Positions 62,350-64,000 of a stretch of 64,000 nucleotides of DNA are shown here, one piece after another (the stretch's first letter is position 1; each line of letters opens with the position of its first letter). Where the stretch lies: the NCBI GenBank assembly GCA_000242935.3, contig CP007053.1, positions 2,837,001 to 2,901,000 on the forward strand. The letters are read 5' to 3'. Both the position numbers and the translations under genes were made by a program. Source of the stretch: Opitutaceae bacterium TAV5 (GTDB taxonomy: Bacteria; Verrucomicrobiota; Verrucomicrobiia; Opitutales; Opitutaceae). The notes below the pieces were generated by a model, which worked only from the letters and a program-made list of their open reading frames with translations, did not search any database and was not told the origin of the DNA.

Positions 62350-62492
62350 GGGCGGAGGGGAAGTTTGGAATTTGAATTTTGGAATTTGAAGTTGGCAGTT
62401 TGTAGTTGGGTTCCGACCACCGATTCATGTCACCAATTTCCAAATACAAATTTCAAATTACAAACTTCCAGCTTCAAAATTCAAACTTCCGG
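62350..62492. repeat. Low-complexity AT-rich palindrome inside a two-component operon
   Basis: The left half has GGAAGTTTGGAATTTGAATT-like words and the right half their approximate complement (ACAAATTTCAAATTACAAAC). It fills almost the entire gap between response regulator and kinase. Same style as 18709-18840. It could form a long hairpin in the mRNA. Confidence 0.85.
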
Positions 62493-63233
62493 CTACTCCG
62501 GCCTTGCCGGCTCCGGCTCCACGAGCATGTAGCCGGCGGAGCGGAGGGTACGGATGAAGCGCGGGTTGCGGGCGTCGTCGCCGAGCTTGCGGCGGAGCGA
62601 GGAAATGTGCACGTCGATGGAACGGTCGAAGGCGTCGAAGTGGCGTCCGCGGATTTCGTCGAGCAGGACTTCGCGGGTTTTCACGCGGCCGCGGGCGGAG
62701 GCGAGGCTCGCGAGCAGGTCGAATTCCACGGGCGTGAGCACGAGGGGTTCGTCGTCGAGCACGGCGATGCGGGCATCGAGGTTGATGCGCAGCGGGCCGA
62801 CGACGCGCTCGGCCGGCGGCGGCTCCTCGGCCGGCGCGCGGACGGACCGGCGCAGGATGGCCCGCAGGCGGGCGAGCAGTTCGCGGGTGGAAAAGGTCTT
62901 GGGCACGTAGTCGTCGGCGCCGACCTCGAGGCCGACGATGCGGTCGGTCTCGTCGCCGCGCGCGGTCAGCATGAGGACGGGGATGTCGCATTTCTGGCGG
63001 ATGCGCTTGAGCACGGCAAAACCGTCGAGCCCCGGCAGCATGACGTCGAGGAGGACGGCGTGCCAGGGAGCGTTGTCGGCCGTGGCCCGTTCGACGCCGG
63101 CGAGGCCGTCGTGCACGGCGGTGACATCAAAACCGAGCGGACGCAGGTAATCGGCCACGAGCAGGCAAAACTTGCGGTCGTCGTCGATGAGGAGGAGCCG
63201 GGTGCGGCCGCCATCGGGATCAAATTCTGTCAT
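62493..63233 (-). CDS. OmpR-family response regulator
   Basis: Start chosen at the ATG at 63233 (246 aa); the longer in-frame ORF is not supported. The receiver domain has LLLIDDDRKFCLLVADY, the phosphoacceptor Asp in AVLLDVMLPGLDG, VLMLTARGDETDRI and YVPKTFSTRELLAR (Lys). The DNA-binding winged helix contains LVLTPVEFDLLASLASARGR, SIDVHISSLRRKLGDD and FIRTLRSAGYMLV. It is transcribed first, then the kinase, in a common arrangement. The regulon is unknown. Confidence 0.97.
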   Translation of the reverse strand: MTEFDPDGGRTRLLLIDDDRKFCLLVADYLRPLGFDVTAVHDGLAGVERATADNAPWHAVLLDVMLPGLDGFAVLKRIRQKCDIPVLMLTARGDETDRIVGLEVGADDYVPKTFSTRELLARLRAILRRSVRAPAEEPPPAERVVGPLRINLDARIAVLDDEPLVLTPVEFDLLASLASARGRVKTREVLLDEIRGRHFDAFDRSIDVHISSLRRKLGDDARNPRFIRTLRSAGYMLVEPEPARPE

Positions 63234-63369
63234 GAAAGGAGTCGGATGTGTCGCTGCACAATGCCGGATTCCGGGCCGGTGGCAGCTAACTTTACACGGG
63301 CTTGACACAAGGGTTTCGGCGGAAGCCGTTGGCCGGGGTCGGCGACCGGGATGACTCGCGGGAATGACA

Positions 63370-63398
63370 AAACGCCGCCCGGGGGCCGGACGGCGTTT
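63370..63398 (-). terminator. Rho-independent terminator of the malic enzyme gene
   Basis: On the minus strand AAACGCCGTCCGG pairs with CCGGGCGGCGTTT (13 bp, one G-T pair, 3-nt loop) and is followed by TGTC, so the T-run is short. It lies 58 nt beyond the malic enzyme stop. The rest of the 63234-63456 gap contains the response regulator promoter. Confidence 0.8.
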
Positions 63399-63456
63399 GT
63401 TGGCTGCCAATGCAGGGGATGATGTGACGAAGGGGAGGCCGCGGGAGCGCGGGCGT

Positions 63457-64000
63457 CTACACGTAGTCGCGGTACTCGGGCTGGAACATGCTCGCCTGGA
63501 TGGTGGCTTCGAGGTCGGCGGGACGCGGCAGGTTGGCGACGTTGGCCTCATATGCTTTTTCGGCCACGGCGACGGCAATCCCGAGCGAGACGTCGCGGAT
63601 CTTCGACAGCGGGGGATAGACGCGGCCCATCGCAAGGTCTTCCTTCGAGACGAGAGCGGCCAGCGTACGGGCCGAGGCGAGGAACATCGAGTCGGTGACT
63701 TCGGCGGCTTCGCAGGCGAGCGCGCCGAGGCCGACGCCGGGGAAGATGTAGACATTGTTGCCCTGGCCGGGGACGAGCGTGCGGTCGCCGAGCTTCACCG
63801 GAGCAAAGGGGCTGCCGGTGGCGACGATGGCGCGGCCTTCGGTCCATTTGTAGATGTCGGCGGGAACGGCTTCGGTCTGGGAGGTCGGGTTGGAGAGCGC
63901 GAAGATGACAGGCTGCTTGTTGAGCTCGCCCATGCGGCGGACGATGGCCTCGGTAAAGGCGCCGGGCTGGCTGGAAACGCCGATCAGCACGGTGGGTTTC
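63457..64000 (-). CDS. Malic enzyme, C-terminal part (partial)
   Basis: The reading frame is open from the window edge to a TAG at 63457, about 180 residues. It reads KPTVLIGVSSQPGAFTEAIV, then VIFALSNPTSQTEAVPADIY, RAIVATGSPFAPV and LVPGQGNNVYIFPGVGLGAL. These are the diagnostic NAD(P)-binding and C-terminal segments of large (MaeA-type) malic enzymes, which decarboxylate malate to pyruvate. The final part (VAEKAYEANVANLPRP) matches the usual end. It links central carbon metabolism to NAD(P)H. The N-terminal half is outside the window. Confidence 0.93.
   Translation of the reverse strand, partial: KPTVLIGVSSQPGAFTEAIVRRMGELNKQPVIFALSNPTSQTEAVPADIYKWTEGRAIVATGSPFAPVKLGDRTLVPGQGNNVYIFPGVGLGALACEAAEVTDSMFLASARTLAALVSKEDLAMGRVYPPLSKIRDVSLGIAVAVAEKAYEANVANLPRPADLEATIQASMFQPEYRDYV

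Overview
This high-GC window looks like an accessory, carbohydrate-degrading stretch of a Verrucomicrobiota chromosome, most likely an Opitutaceae-type organism. This is an inference from the gene content: PEP-CTERM proteins, prepilin-like proteins with an H-X9-DG motif, a DUF5069 protein, many LacI regulators, many glycoside hydrolases and many dispersed palindromic repeats. I see no rRNA, transposase, integrase, phage gene or CRISPR array.

Layout. 1-1111 holds the end of a heparinase II/III-like gene and a GNAT acetyltransferase. 1177-12178 is carbohydrate module A: a LacI regulator (11123) diverging from PEP-CTERM protein, pseudopilin, clan-A glycosidase, a 948-aa secreted protein, GH20 and a sugar-binding protein, with two decayed starts of a fucosidase-like gene. 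12192-15539 is a LacZ-like GH2, followed by tRNA-Arg(CCT), mnmA and NAD kinase. 18104-22239 is a repeat-rich stretch of small genes (membrane protein, DUF5069, 113-aa protein, lysine-rich histone-like protein, kinase-fold-like protein). 22240-25441 is an ABC sugar uptake operon, followed by a CobW GTPase carrying an in-frame palindromic insertion. 27194-33316 is module B: LacI, PEP-CTERM/LamG, beta-helix protein, pseudopilin, SGNH hydrolase. 33502-38056 is an AraC regulator with an isomerase, an enolase-superfamily enzyme and a dehydrogenase. 38111-38673 is a DUF433/DUF5615 toxin-antitoxin pair. 38777-48555 is module C: PEP-CTERM, pseudopilin, clan-A glycosidase, 1609-aa GH2, LacI. 48919-54689 is module D: GH105-like, beta-helix, PEP-CTERM, pseudopilin, divergent LacI. 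54754-58979 is LacI, FAD oxidoreductase and GH29 fucosidase. The end holds SufE, small proteins, a two-component system and part of a malic enzyme.

The main pattern is that one combination recurs four times in about 50 kb: a LacI-type repressor, one single-copy prepilin-like protein, one PEP-CTERM protein and one or more secreted carbohydrate-active enzymes. No exosortase and no type II secretion or pilus machinery lies nearby. These look like self-contained, separately regulated glycan loci that use surface-targeted proteins in place of SusC/SusD. In module C two near-identical 20-bp palindromes precede the two transcription units, which supports local LacI control.

The second theme is repeats: a 25-bp inverted-repeat pair present three times without mismatch, and several different low-complexity palindromes between genes, with one inside a coding sequence in frame.
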